Origin: Pseudomonas cannabina | GTDB taxonomy: Bacteria; Pseudomonadota; Gammaproteobacteria; Pseudomonadales; Pseudomonadaceae | DNA length: 64,000 nucleotides | Assembly: GCF_900100365.1 (NCBI RefSeq) | Contig: NZ_FNKU01000001.1 | Span: forward strand, 3,534,001-3,598,000 | Direction of reading: 5' to 3' | Shown: positions 50,297 through 59,532 of the stretch, piece after piece | Layout of the letters: every line of letters starts with the position of its first letter | Position numbering within the stretch: position 1 is the first letter of the stretch | Notes under the pieces: generated by a model | Told to the model about the DNA's origin: nothing | Databases searched by the model: none | The model's input: the letters and a program-made list of their open reading frames with translations, nothing else | Program-made: the position numbers and the translations under genes

Positions 50297-51328
50297 ATGT
50301 TCGGCGGCTTTCTTCTGCTGCTGATCGGGGCGGAGTTGTCGGTGCGCGCCGCGGTGCACCTGGCCGCGATCTTCAAGGTCAGACCGTTGATCATCGGCCT
50401 GACTGTCGTGGCGATGGGCACCAGCGCTCCGCAAATGGCCGTCAGCTTGCAAGCTGCCTTCTCGGACAACACCGACATCGCGGTGGGCAGCGTCATCGGC
50501 GGTAACATCTTCAACGTGCTGGTGATCCTTGGCCTGTGCGCCTTGATCATTCCGTTGCGGGTGGCGCGACAAGTGCTGCACATCGACATACCGTTGATGA
50601 TCGGCGCCTGCCTGCTGGCCATCGGCCTGTCGTGGAACGGCGAGTTCAGCACGTTCGACGGCATTGTGCTGCTAGCCGGGTTGCTGGTCTGCCTGTTCAT
50701 CATCGTACGCCAGGGCGGTCATGGTCCGCGCCACGGCCAGGCCGACATCACGGACAAGCCCCGCACCCTTACGCGCATGCTCATGCTCGCCGCCGGCTTG
50801 CTGATGCTGACCGCTGGCGGGCATCTGCTGGTCAATGCCTCGGTAGTGATCGCCCTCCATCTGGGGCTTTCCGAGCGTATTATCGGCCTGACCGTGATCG
50901 CTATCGGCACCTCGCTGCCCGCACTGATGGCCTCGTTGATCGCCGCACTGCGTGGCGAACGCGACATCGCGGTCGGTAACGTGATCGGCAGCAACCTGTT
51001 CAACCTGCTCGGTGTACTCGGCGTGACCGCGCTGGTGGCGCCCATGCCGCTGACGATCTCGCCCAATGCGCTGGTTTTCGATCTGCCGGTGATGCTGGGC
51101 GTGGCATTGCTGTGCGTACCACTGTTTTATTCCGGCTACCGGATAGACCGCATCGAAGGCTTGCTGCTGCTGGCGTTGTACCTGACCTACGGCTTGCATA
51201 TCGTGTCGATCAGCACCGGCATGGCATTGGCTGAAAGGCTCGAAGGCTGGATGCTCACGCTGGTTCTGCCGCTATTGAGCAGCATCGTCGCCTGGGGCAC
51301 TGTTCGCGCGTGGCGGCGCCAGCACTGA
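50297..51328 (+). CDS. Calcium/sodium antiporter, YrbG family
   Basis: 343 residues from ATG 50297, about ten hydrophobic helices in two homologous halves. Each half has the alpha-repeat motif of the cation/Ca exchanger family: GLTVVAMGTSAPQMAVSLQAA with VGSVIGGNIFNVL, and GLTVIAIGTSLPALMASLIAA with VGNVIGSNLFNLLG. The ion is not certain. ATG 50297 has no ribosome-binding site; the frame is open for 14 more codons back to ATT 50255, which has AAGGA upstream, so the true start may lie there. It follows the rlpA-like gene by 53 bases. Confidence 0.85.
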   Translation: MFGGFLLLLIGAELSVRAAVHLAAIFKVRPLIIGLTVVAMGTSAPQMAVSLQAAFSDNTDIAVGSVIGGNIFNVLVILGLCALIIPLRVARQVLHIDIPLMIGACLLAIGLSWNGEFSTFDGIVLLAGLLVCLFIIVRQGGHGPRHGQADITDKPRTLTRMLMLAAGLLMLTAGGHLLVNASVVIALHLGLSERIIGLTVIAIGTSLPALMASLIAALRGERDIAVGNVIGSNLFNLLGVLGVTALVAPMPLTISPNALVFDLPVMLGVALLCVPLFYSGYRIDRIEGLLLLALYLTYGLHIVSISTGMALAERLEGWMLTLVLPLLSSIVAWGTVRAWRRQH

Positions 51329-51360
51329 TTTCAATCCGTAGTGATCAGAGGAGAAACGCC

Positions 51361-51744
51361 ATGACCGACCACACGATCAGCGAAGGCGAACAGATTCGTC
51401 GCCAGGTGATGGGCGATGTCTACGTCGACCGTGCGCTGGGCAACGCGACCGATTTCAGCCAGCCCTTGCAGGATTTCGTCAACGAGCACGCGTGGGGCAG
51501 CGTCTGGAGTCGTGAGGGTTTGCCGCTGAAAACCCGCAGCCTGATTACCCTGGCCACCCTCACCGCCCTTAAATGCCCGCAAGAACTGAAAGGCCATGTG
51601 CGGGGCGCGCTGAACAACGGTTGCACCGTCGAAGAAATTCGTGAAGCGCTGCTGCACTGCGCGGTATACGCCGGCGTGCCTGCGGCCATCGATGCATTTC
51701 GTGCGGCTCAGGAAGTGATCGACAGCTACGTGAAACCGGACTAG
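51361..51744 (+). CDS. Carboxymuconolactone decarboxylase family protein
   Basis: 127 residues from ATG 51361 with AGAGGAGAAACGCC in front. The CMD fold is indicated by SREGLPLKTRSLITLATLTAL, GHVRGALNNGCTVEEIREALLHCAVYAGVPAAIDAF. It resembles PcaC (gamma-carboxymuconolactone decarboxylase), but no protocatechuate genes lie near and it lacks clear proof of that role. Its stop TAG overlaps the stop of the convergent AEC gene on the palindrome CTAG. Confidence 0.82.
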   Translation: MTDHTISEGEQIRRQVMGDVYVDRALGNATDFSQPLQDFVNEHAWGSVWSREGLPLKTRSLITLATLTALKCPQELKGHVRGALNNGCTVEEIREALLHCAVYAGVPAAIDAFRAAQEVIDSYVKPD

Positions 51745-52682
51745 ATCCAGCCACCCCATTGCAGAATGAAAATGCCCACATTGGTGGTGACTGCGGCGGC
51801 CAGCGTGGTGATCACGATGATTGCCGCCGCCAGTTCGTAATTGCCGTCCGCCGTGCGCGCCATGATGTAGCTGGCGGCGGCGGTCGGGCTGCCGAAATAC
51901 AGAAACAGAATCCCCAGCTCCGCACCGCGAAAACCGACCAGCCAGGCGGCCAGCGTGCAAAGCACTGGCAACGCGACCATTTTCATGACGCTGGCACTGA
52001 CGGCCAGCTTGCCGCTCTTGCGCAAGGACGCCAGCGACAGCGTGCCGCCAATGCAGATCAGCGCCAACGGCAGGGTCATCTGTGCCAGATAGCTGCCGGA
52101 CGTCTCCAGCCATTTGGGCAAACCGATGCTGAAATACGCGAAGGGCGAGGCCACGATCACACTGATGATCAGCGGGTTGGCCAGCACACTCTTGAAAATG
52201 CTCCACGGGTCGGACTTAATCACCGGGCTGTAGACCGCCAGCACCACTGTTGAGAGCGTGTTATAGAACACGATGACCAGCGCCGCGAGAATGGCACCCA
52301 GCGAAATGCCGTAAGAGCCATACATGCTGGCCGCCAGTGCCAGGCCGATCACGCCGTTATTGCCGCGAAACGCACCCTGAACGTAGATTCCCCGCTCTGC
52401 ATACGGGCAGCGCCCCACGGCCCAGAGCCAGGCCAACGCGAAACTAAGCAGTGTCGCCACGCTGAAGAAAATCAGCAGCTTCGGCTGCAATGCGCTGCGC
52501 AGATCGGCGTGAATGATGCCCAGAAACAGCAGCGCGGGCATGGTGACGTTGAACACCAGCCCCGAGGCCGCCACGATGAACCCGTCGTTGATCGCGCCGA
52601 TGCGCCTGAGCAACACGCCCAGGAACAGCATGGCGAACACCGGGGCGGTGATGTTCAGGGTTTCGAGAAAGATAGCCAACAT
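51741..52682 (-). CDS. AEC-family transporter
   Basis: 313 residues from ATG 52682 (MLAIFLETLNITAPVFAMLFLGVLLRRIG split); a longer frame upstream is not typical. About ten hydrophobic helices and the auxin-efflux-carrier family hallmarks VMPALLFLG-like (VTMPALLFLGIIH) and GNNGVIGLALA near the middle. AEC proteins export organic acids, auxins or malonate-type solutes; the substrate here is unknown. It is convergent to the CMD gene. Confidence 0.85.
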   Translation of the reverse strand: MLAIFLETLNITAPVFAMLFLGVLLRRIGAINDGFIVAASGLVFNVTMPALLFLGIIHADLRSALQPKLLIFFSVATLLSFALAWLWAVGRCPYAERGIYVQGAFRGNNGVIGLALAASMYGSYGISLGAILAALVIVFYNTLSTVVLAVYSPVIKSDPWSIFKSVLANPLIISVIVASPFAYFSIGLPKWLETSGSYLAQMTLPLALICIGGTLSLASLRKSGKLAVSASVMKMVALPVLCTLAAWLVGFRGAELGILFLYFGSPTAAASYIMARTADGNYELAAAIIVITTLAAAVTTNVGIFILQWGGWI

Positions 52683-52786
52683 GCAACGCACCCGATCCAT
52701 CATTAGGTGGCTCATGATAAGCCACCCATGCCGGGCATGTTGCAAGGATTTTCAGGAAAGCCTGCGAAGCGTCAGCCCCTTGCCTG

Positions 52787-54370
52787 TCAGACGATTCGAC
52801 TGACCTCTTTCACCGGCTGCAAGGTGCGCTCAAACACCGACACGCCGTCCAGATCGCGCAGAGCGACTGTCATCTCACCGCTTTGCCCATCGATATTCAC
52901 TTCGCCGAAGAACTGATAACCCGCAAACGGCGAGGTGTTCTGCGCAGGCGGCGCTTTCTGGAACACCAGCTCGGGGCCAAACGTCTTGTCCAGCACGTTG
53001 GGGCCATAACTACCCGCATTCAGCGGCCCGGCTACAAATTCCCAGAACGGATCGAAATCCTGAAACACCGCCCGATCCGGCTGATAGTGGTGCGCAGCGC
53101 AGTAATACACATCGGCGGTCAGCCACACGCAATCGCGGATTTTCTGCTCCCGCAGATACCCCAGCAACTCGGCAACCTCCAGTTCACGCCCCAGCGCCGG
53201 ACCATCATTACCATTGGCGATGGCCTCCCAACGCGCAACACCGGGGCTCACCTCGCCATCCGGCACGCCCAAACCAATGGGCATGTCGGCGGCGATCACT
53301 TTCCACTGCGCGCGCGACCCGTTGAGCTCGCGCTTGAGCCAGTCCAGCTGTTCGCGGCCCATGAAGGCAGTGGTCGGACCCGGCTTGTCGGCAAGATTGG
53401 CATCGTTGCCGTCGCGATAACTGCGCATATCGAGGACGAACACCTCGAGCATCGGCCCATAGGGAATCTTGCGATAAATGCGCCCGCCGTTGTCCGCTGC
53501 CTGCAAGCGCAGCGGCGCGTACTCCAAATACGCCTGGCGTGCGCGGGTGGACAGCAACTGGATGTCCTTGACCTTGTAGCGGTCATCGAGCTGCTTGCTC
53601 GGCGACCAGTTGTTGGTCACCTCGTGGTCATCCCACTGCCAGATCTGCGGCACTTCGGCGCTGAAACGGCGCAGGTTTTCATCCATCAGGTTGTAGCGGT
53701 AATTGCCGCGGTATTCGTCGAGCGTCTCGGCCACCTTGCTTTTCGCCTCGGTGGTGATGTTGCGCCAGATCCGCCCGCCTTCGGTAGTGAGCTGCTACGG
53801 CACCGGGCTGTCGGCGTAAATGGTGTCGCCGCTGTGGATAAAGAAGTCCGGCAGGCGCAGGCGCATGGCTTCGTAAATACGCATGCCGCCGATGTCGGGG
53901 TTGATACCGTAACCTTGCCCGACCGTATCGCCGCTCCAGACAAAGCGGATGTTCCGACGCTCTTGCGGCGTGCTGCGCAAATGACCGAACCAGGGTTCGC
54001 TGGCGACACCGCTCTGGGCATCCTCGAACGAAACACGGTAGAAAATCGCCTGATCGACCGGCAATCCGCTCAGCTCGACGCGCGCCGTGAAGTCAGTGCG
54101 CTGGTCCGCCAGCGCCGAAACCACACGTCGCGGCTGGGTGAACATACTGCGCGTGTCCCACTCGACCACCATGCGCGAAGGCCGGTCGCTGCGGCTCCAG
54201 ACGATCGCCTTGTCGCCGAATACATCGCCGGACTGGACACCGTCGGTCATTTTCGGACGGTCCTGCACCGAGGCGATAACCGCCGGCGCAACACCCGGTA
54301 ACAGCAGACCGGCCCCCACGGCTCCGACGGCCTGGATGACACGGCGACGCTTGAGATCGAACTGGCTCAC
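52787..54370 (-). pseudogene. phoD: Alkaline phosphatase D (phoD) with one amber codon
   Basis: A 527-codon frame begins at GTG 54370 with a twin-arginine signal (FDLKRRRVIQAVGAVGAGLLL). It is interrupted after 191 codons by TAG at 53795-53797: DSPVP-stop-QLTTEGGRIW, where homologues have Glu, so a single GAG-to-TAG change explains it. The frame runs on intact for 335 codons, including the metal-site motif QWDDHEVTNNW and the C-terminal domain. The truncated product keeps SGDTIY but lacks most metal ligands and should be inactive. PhoD is a secreted Tat-dependent phosphodiesterase of phosphate starvation. Confidence 0.88.
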
Positions 54371-54532
54371 GATTATCCCCTCGCTGAAAGGCAAAACAGC
54401 AACCTAGCAGGACAATGTTGGCGCTGTGTGACAGCGCTGCCGGTTATTCAGCGGACCAGGAAGACTCAAAAACCGTGCACAGCCGGTAACTGCTAAACTC
54501 CCGCGCCTTTATTCCAGCCCGAGACGCTTTGC

Positions 54533-55549
54533 ATGTCTTCCTTGAATCAGGCGCTCAGCGTCGCCCTCGATAACCGTGAATCGCTGCTTGCCGAGCTGCA
54601 TCGGCAAGGCACCGACTGCTATCGCCTGTTTCATGGCAGCCAAGAAGGCGCCAGCGGCCTGACCATCGACCGCTATGGCCCGCAATTGCTGGTGCAGAGT
54701 TTTCACACCCGCCTGGAGCGCGATGCGCTGCTGGAACTGCATGCGCAGGTCAACGTGCGCCTGTGTCTGGAGACGCTGCTGGTCTACAACGACCGCTCGC
54801 AAGGCAACTCGCGGGTAGATCGCCAGGACGCTATTTACAAGGCCGACGAAGCGGCCCTGGCCGACCATGTCGGTCACGAGTGGGGGCTTAATTATCGGGT
54901 GCGCGGGCGACATGCCGGGCAGGACCCGCTGCTGTTTCTCGACCTGCGCAACACGCGCGGCTGGGTCAAGCAGCACAGTGCGGGCAAGAGCGTGCTGAAC
55001 CTGTTCGCCTATACCTGCGGCGTCGGTCTCAGCGCCGCAGCCGGTGGCGCGAGCGAAGTCTGCAATCTGGATTTTGCCGAGGGCAACCTGGCCGTGGGCC
55101 GCGAAAACGGTGCGCTCAATCCGCAACTGCCGGCCATGCAATTCATCCAGTCAGACTACTTCCCGGCCATCCGCCAACTCGCCGGCCTGCCGGTCGCCGC
55201 CCGCCGCAGCCAGAAGCTGCCCAGCCATGTAAAGCTCGATCAACGTCAATACGACCTGGTTCTACTCGACCCACCCGCCTGGGCAAAAAGCGCGTTCGGC
55301 ACCGTCGATCTGTTGCGCGATTATCAGAGCCTGCTCAAGCCTGCACTGCTGACCACGGCAGACGATGGCATGCTGATCTGCTGCAATAATCTGGCAAAGG
55401 TCAGCATGCAGGACTGGCGCGAGCAGGTCCTGCGTTGCGCCAGCAAGGCGGGTCGGCCGGTACGCGACTGGCAAATGATGCAACCCGCCGCAGACTTCCC
55501 GTCGAAGGACGGCCAACCGCCGTTGAAAACCCTGATTCTGCAACTCTGA
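54533..55549 (+). CDS. Class I SAM-dependent RNA methyltransferase, RlmI-like
   Basis: 338 residues. N-terminal RlmI-type module (RLFHGSQEGASGLTIDRYGPQLLVQ, VNVRLCLETLLVYNDRS), then the Rossmann core: VLNLFAYTCGVGLSAAAGGASEVCNLDFA and motif IV YDLVLLDPPAWAKS. The fold and motif IV fit 23S rRNA m5C methyltransferases of the RlmI/RlmK group. The exact target is unknown. It is divergent from phoD and follows the short gap 54371-54532. Confidence 0.85.
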   Translation: MSSLNQALSVALDNRESLLAELHRQGTDCYRLFHGSQEGASGLTIDRYGPQLLVQSFHTRLERDALLELHAQVNVRLCLETLLVYNDRSQGNSRVDRQDAIYKADEAALADHVGHEWGLNYRVRGRHAGQDPLLFLDLRNTRGWVKQHSAGKSVLNLFAYTCGVGLSAAAGGASEVCNLDFAEGNLAVGRENGALNPQLPAMQFIQSDYFPAIRQLAGLPVAARRSQKLPSHVKLDQRQYDLVLLDPPAWAKSAFGTVDLLRDYQSLLKPALLTTADDGMLICCNNLAKVSMQDWREQVLRCASKAGRPVRDWQMMQPAADFPSKDGQPPLKTLILQL

Positions 55550-55689
55550 TCAGCCGGGTCCATCGAGCGGCCTGATCAGCCGCTGACTTACATGATGAAA
55601 ATTCCTACACACCGGAGCGGCATCGCCTTAGGAACCGAACAGGCATGCCATACTCCAAGGACCTCCAAAAGAGAGAGACGTCGCTGCCC

Positions 55690-58647
55690 ATGTCCAGAGG
55701 ATTGAAATACACACTTGGCTCCGTGCTGGCTGTGCTCGTGCTCTACAGCCTGTTGGGGTTTTTCATCCTCCCCGGCGTCGCTCTGCGAATCGCCAATCAA
55801 CAACTCGCCAACTACTCGACCGTGCCGGCCAAACTGGAACGCTTGGAGTTCAACCCCTACACCCTGGAACTGACCCTCTGGGGCCTGAACATCGGCACTC
55901 CCGGCAAAGAACAGATCGCGTTCGAAAAACTCTACGCCAATCTGCAGATCGACAGCCTCTGGACCCGTGCGGTGCATTTGCAGCGCGTCGAGCTGATCAA
56001 GCCTAAGACCGAGCTGTTGTTCGACAAGCAAGGCAAGCTCAACCTGGCGCAATTGTTCAAGCTGCCTGCCAGTGAGCCGACCGCGGACGAGCCGCCGAGC
56101 AAGCCGTTTCCGCTGCGCATCGGCGAGATCAAGCTGGCTGACGGTTACGTGCATTTCCAGGACATGCGCCCCAGCGCGCCGATCGAATTTCTCTACGACG
56201 CCCTGAATTTCGAACTTAAGAACCTTAGCACCCTGCCCGAAGACAATGCCGACATGACGCTGGTCGCAGCGGGCCCCGACGGAGGCCAGATCGACTGGGT
56301 GGGCCGCATCAGCCTGGTGCCCATCGCCTCCGAGGGCACGCTGAAAGTCACCGATGGCAAGATGAAACTGTGGTGGCCCTATGTGCGGGATGCGTTGCCG
56401 CTTGCGCTTGAGGATGGCGTGCTCAATTTCAGCACCGCTTACAAACTCAATCTGGCCAAGGAAACCGAACTCCAGTTGACCAACCTGTCGGCCAGCGTCG
56501 CGCCCTTTGCCTTGAACACGCCTGACGGACGCCCGATGGTGCGCCTGCAACGCCTGGAGGTGAGCGAAACGTCGGTTGATCTGGCGAAGCAGCGGGTGAC
56601 GGTGGGCAAGATTCGCAGCCAGAAGCTGGAGACCTGGGCTGCACGCGAAAGCGACGGGCAACTGGACTGGCAGAAGCTGTTTGCCCCTCAACCGGGCAAG
56701 CCTGCAGCACCGCAAAAACCGGCGGTGGACGACAAGGCCGCAGAGCCGGCCCCCGCCACTGCCAACGATCAACCCGCACCACCAGGCAAGCCTTGGCAGG
56801 TGCTGCTACGCGATGTGCAACTGCGTAACTACACGGTCCATCTGGCGGATCGCGTCCCCAAGGAACCCGTGGCGCTGGATATCGGCCCGCTGAACGTCGA
56901 CATCCAGAATTTCGACAGCCTGAATGCATCACCTTTTACCCTCAAGCTCGACACCGGGCTGGGTAAACAGGGCACTTTGACCGCCGCTGGCGACGTGAAT
57001 CTGAACCCGGTCAGCGCGCGTTTGAACGTGACAACCCGTGACATCGATTTGCGGGTTGCTCAGGCTTATATCAGCCCGTTCATTCTGCTCGAGCTGCGCA
57101 GCGGGATGTTGGGCAGCGACCTGGCAGTCAATCTGAAGAGCACCGAGCCGCTGGCATTCAGCGTCACCGGCAAGGCGCAGGTCAGCCAGCTGCACACGCT
57201 CGATACCGTCAAACAGCGCGACTTTCTCAAATGGCAGCAGCTGGAGCTGGAAGGGCTGGACTACCAGCACGGCACCGGGCTCTCGATTGCCAAGGTCAAC
57301 ATGAGCCAGCCGTATGCCCGCTTCATGATCAACGAGGACCGCACCACCAACGTCGATGACCTGCTGATTCCGCAACCGGATGACAAAAGCGCGGCGAAGC
57401 CGAAAACAGCCAGCGCGCAGCCCAAGGCCAAAAAAGACAACCCGTTGGCAATCTACGTCGGCGAAGTGAACATCAAGAACGGCTCGGCCAACTTTGCCGA
57501 CATGACCCTGACGCCCAACTTCGCAACGGCCGTGCAGCAACTCAACGGTCGCATTGGCACCATCGACAACCGCAAGGCCACTCCGGCCCCGGTCGATATC
57601 GAAGGCAAGGTCGACCGTTATGCGCCGGTGACCATCAAAGGCAGCCTCAACCCGTTCGACCCGATGGCCAGCCTCGACATCACCACCAGCTTCAAACGTG
57701 TCGAACTCACCAACCTGACGCCCTACTCCGGCAAGTTCGCAGGCTTCCGGATTCGCAAGGGCCGGCTCAACCTCGACCTGCATTATCTGATTACCAAAGG
57801 CCAGCTCAAAGCCCAGAACAAGGTGTTGATCGAGCAATTACAACTGGGTGAGCGGGTCGATAGCCCCGATGCGCTGGACCTGCCTATCCGGCTGGCCGTG
57901 GCACTGCTCAAAGACACGCAGGGGCGGATCTCCCTTGAGCTGCCTATCGAAGGCGACCTTAACAACCCGCAGTTCAGTGTGATGCCGATTGTCTGGCAAA
58001 CGCTGCGCAATCTGGTGCTGCGCGCGGCACAGGCGCCGTTCAAGATGCTCGGCAGCCTGGTGGCTGGCGGAAGCTCTGAAGACCTCGGCAGCGTGAGCTT
58101 CGCGCCGGGTAGCAGCGAATTGTCGGTCGAGACCCAAAACGCGCTGGACAAGCTCTCGGCCGCTCTCAAGGCGCGTCCCGACCTGAAGCTGGAGATCGAA
58201 GGCACCAGCGCTGCCAGCAGTGACGGCCCGCTGCTCGCACAACAACGACTGGAGCGTGAATACCAGTACACGTACTACAAGATTCTCCAGCGCCGTGGCG
58301 ACAAGGTCCCGGCCAAGGCTGGCCTGATAGAGGTCCCGGACGCTGAAAAAGCGCCGATGCTGGAGGGCATCTACCGCACGCGTCTGAAACAGCAACCGCC
58401 CGCGGAATGGACGAGTCTGAGCAAGGAACAACGTGCCAGCCAGATGCGTGCTGCGGTACTCAAGTTCTGGAGCGGCAACGAGGTATTGCTGCGTGAACTG
58501 GGTCAGAGCAGGGCCAGCAGCATCAAGGACTATCTGGTGGACAAGGGCAAGCTGGAAGACGCGCGTGTGTACTTCATCGACGCCCGCCTGGGTCAGGCCC
58601 AGCCGGATGGTAAAGTCGTCAGCCCTCTGCACCTGGACAGTGAGTGA
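55690..58647 (+). CDS. DUF748/AsmA-like envelope protein with OmpA-like tail
   Basis: 985 residues from ATG 55690 (MSRGLKYTLGSVLAVLVLYSLLGFF split), which fits homologues; an ATG at 55645 would add 15 residues. A membrane helix is followed by several AsmA-type beta-rich repeats (ATYxPVTIKGSLNPFDPMASLDITTSF is one). A stretch near residue 810 (SVSFAPGSSELSVETQNALDKLSAALKARPDLKLEIEG split) resembles an OmpA peptidoglycan-binding loop. It corresponds to PA4735 of P. aeruginosa. The role is unknown but an envelope-spanning lipid or stress function is plausible. Confidence 0.82.
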   Translation: MSRGLKYTLGSVLAVLVLYSLLGFFILPGVALRIANQQLANYSTVPAKLERLEFNPYTLELTLWGLNIGTPGKEQIAFEKLYANLQIDSLWTRAVHLQRVELIKPKTELLFDKQGKLNLAQLFKLPASEPTADEPPSKPFPLRIGEIKLADGYVHFQDMRPSAPIEFLYDALNFELKNLSTLPEDNADMTLVAAGPDGGQIDWVGRISLVPIASEGTLKVTDGKMKLWWPYVRDALPLALEDGVLNFSTAYKLNLAKETELQLTNLSASVAPFALNTPDGRPMVRLQRLEVSETSVDLAKQRVTVGKIRSQKLETWAARESDGQLDWQKLFAPQPGKPAAPQKPAVDDKAAEPAPATANDQPAPPGKPWQVLLRDVQLRNYTVHLADRVPKEPVALDIGPLNVDIQNFDSLNASPFTLKLDTGLGKQGTLTAAGDVNLNPVSARLNVTTRDIDLRVAQAYISPFILLELRSGMLGSDLAVNLKSTEPLAFSVTGKAQVSQLHTLDTVKQRDFLKWQQLELEGLDYQHGTGLSIAKVNMSQPYARFMINEDRTTNVDDLLIPQPDDKSAAKPKTASAQPKAKKDNPLAIYVGEVNIKNGSANFADMTLTPNFATAVQQLNGRIGTIDNRKATPAPVDIEGKVDRYAPVTIKGSLNPFDPMASLDITTSFKRVELTNLTPYSGKFAGFRIRKGRLNLDLHYLITKGQLKAQNKVLIEQLQLGERVDSPDALDLPIRLAVALLKDTQGRISLELPIEGDLNNPQFSVMPIVWQTLRNLVLRAAQAPFKMLGSLVAGGSSEDLGSVSFAPGSSELSVETQNALDKLSAALKARPDLKLEIEGTSAASSDGPLLAQQRLEREYQYTYYKILQRRGDKVPAKAGLIEVPDAEKAPMLEGIYRTRLKQQPPAEWTSLSKEQRASQMRAAVLKFWSGNEVLLRELGQSRASSIKDYLVDKGKLEDARVYFIDARLGQAQPDGKVVSPLHLDSE

Positions 58648-58661
58648 ATCCGTTGTCACAC

Positions 58662-58982
58662 ATGCGAATCAAGATACTGGTCAGCGTGACCCTGGCCACT
58701 ATGCTCGGGGCAACAGTTTTACCCGCTCAGGCGGCGTCGACCCTGCGTTGCGGCAGCCAGTTGATCAGCACCGGCGACCGGGCATTCGAGGTCCAGCAGA
58801 AATGTGGTGAGCCGGTCAGTCAGGAGGTGATCGGCACCAAGGAGAGCTTCAGTAATGACTATCGCCAGTCCGAAACCGTCAGGATCGAAGAATGGATCTA
58901 CGGCCCTGACAACGGCATGTATCAGTATCTGCACTTCGAGGGCGGACGTTTGGTCAGGATCGACAGCAAACGCCGCCGCTGA
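58662..58982 (+). CDS. DUF2845 secreted protein
   Basis: 106 residues from ATG 58662. The signal peptide is MRIKILVSVTLATMLGATVLPAQA; a GTG at 58644 overlapping the stop of the preceding gene would add six residues and is the alternative. The mature part has two Cys (TLRCGSQLIS, QQKCGEP) and the DUF2845 pattern GDRAFEVQQKCGEPVS ... EEWIYGPDNGMYQYLHFEGGRLVRI. It is probably a small periplasmic protein with a disulfide. Coupled to the DUF748 gene and followed by a strong terminator. Confidence 0.85.
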   Translation: MRIKILVSVTLATMLGATVLPAQAASTLRCGSQLISTGDRAFEVQQKCGEPVSQEVIGTKESFSNDYRQSETVRIEEWIYGPDNGMYQYLHFEGGRLVRIDSKRRR

Positions 58983-59014
58983 CGCTTACGTCATCGCCGT
59001 TCCAGCACCATAGA

Positions 59015-59044
59015 AAAGGCCCCGACTCTTCAGTCGGGGCCTTT
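59015..59044 (+). terminator. Terminator after the DUF2845 gene
   Basis: AAAGGCCCCGACT (59015-59027) and AGTCGGGGCCTTT (59032-59044) are perfect 13-bp complements around a CTTC loop, 32 bases after the stop codon. The IS3-family element lies ten bases further on. Confidence 0.92.
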
Positions 59045-59107
59045 AATGACTACATGTCCCGTCCTGAATAAGGTTTACACCTTCTGACCTTTCCTCAGGA
59101 GGACTCA

Positions 59108-59509
59108 ATGAATTCGGGCAAAAGGCGCAGCCAGCGCGATTACACGCTAGCCTTTAAATTATCGGTCGTAGATCAGGTTGAAAAAGGCGAGTTGAGTTAT
59201 AAAGAAGCCCAGCGACGCTATGGCATCCAAGGCCGGTCGACGGTGCTGGTCTGGTTACGAAAGCACGGTCGACAGGATTGGAGCCAAGGCGCATCAATTC
59301 GAGAGCCGAGGAACAGGTCCATGACCGAGCCAACACTCCCGCCGACACCTGAGCAGCGGATTAAAGAGCTTGAAGAACAGCTGGTGCTGAGCAATCAGAA
59401 GGCCCAGTTCTTTGAAGCTGTCGTGAACGTCTTGAAAAATGACTACGGTGTTTCCATCGTAAAAAAGCGACCCGGCAAGTCCTCTCGCAAGGGCAAATCC
59501 AAGACCTGA
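59108..59509 (+). CDS. IS3-family transposase OrfA
   Basis: 133 residues. N-terminal helix-turn-helix of the IS3 type (RDYTLAFKLSVVDQVEKGELSYKEAQRRYGIQGRSTVLVW split), then a leucine-zipper-like helix (EQRIKELEEQLVLSNQKAQFFEAVVNVLK). The heptamer AAAAAAG at 59461-59467 is in the right phase (A-AAA-AAG) for -1 slippage into orfB. If slippage occurs, OrfAB continues into the DDE domain. Ribosome-binding site AGGAGG stands just before the ATG. Confidence 0.92.
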   Translation: MNSGKRRSQRDYTLAFKLSVVDQVEKGELSYKEAQRRYGIQGRSTVLVWLRKHGRQDWSQGASIREPRNRSMTEPTLPPTPEQRIKELEEQLVLSNQKAQFFEAVVNVLKNDYGVSIVKKRPGKSSRKGKSKT

Positions 59510-59532
59510 GCATTACCAGGGCTTGCCTGTTC

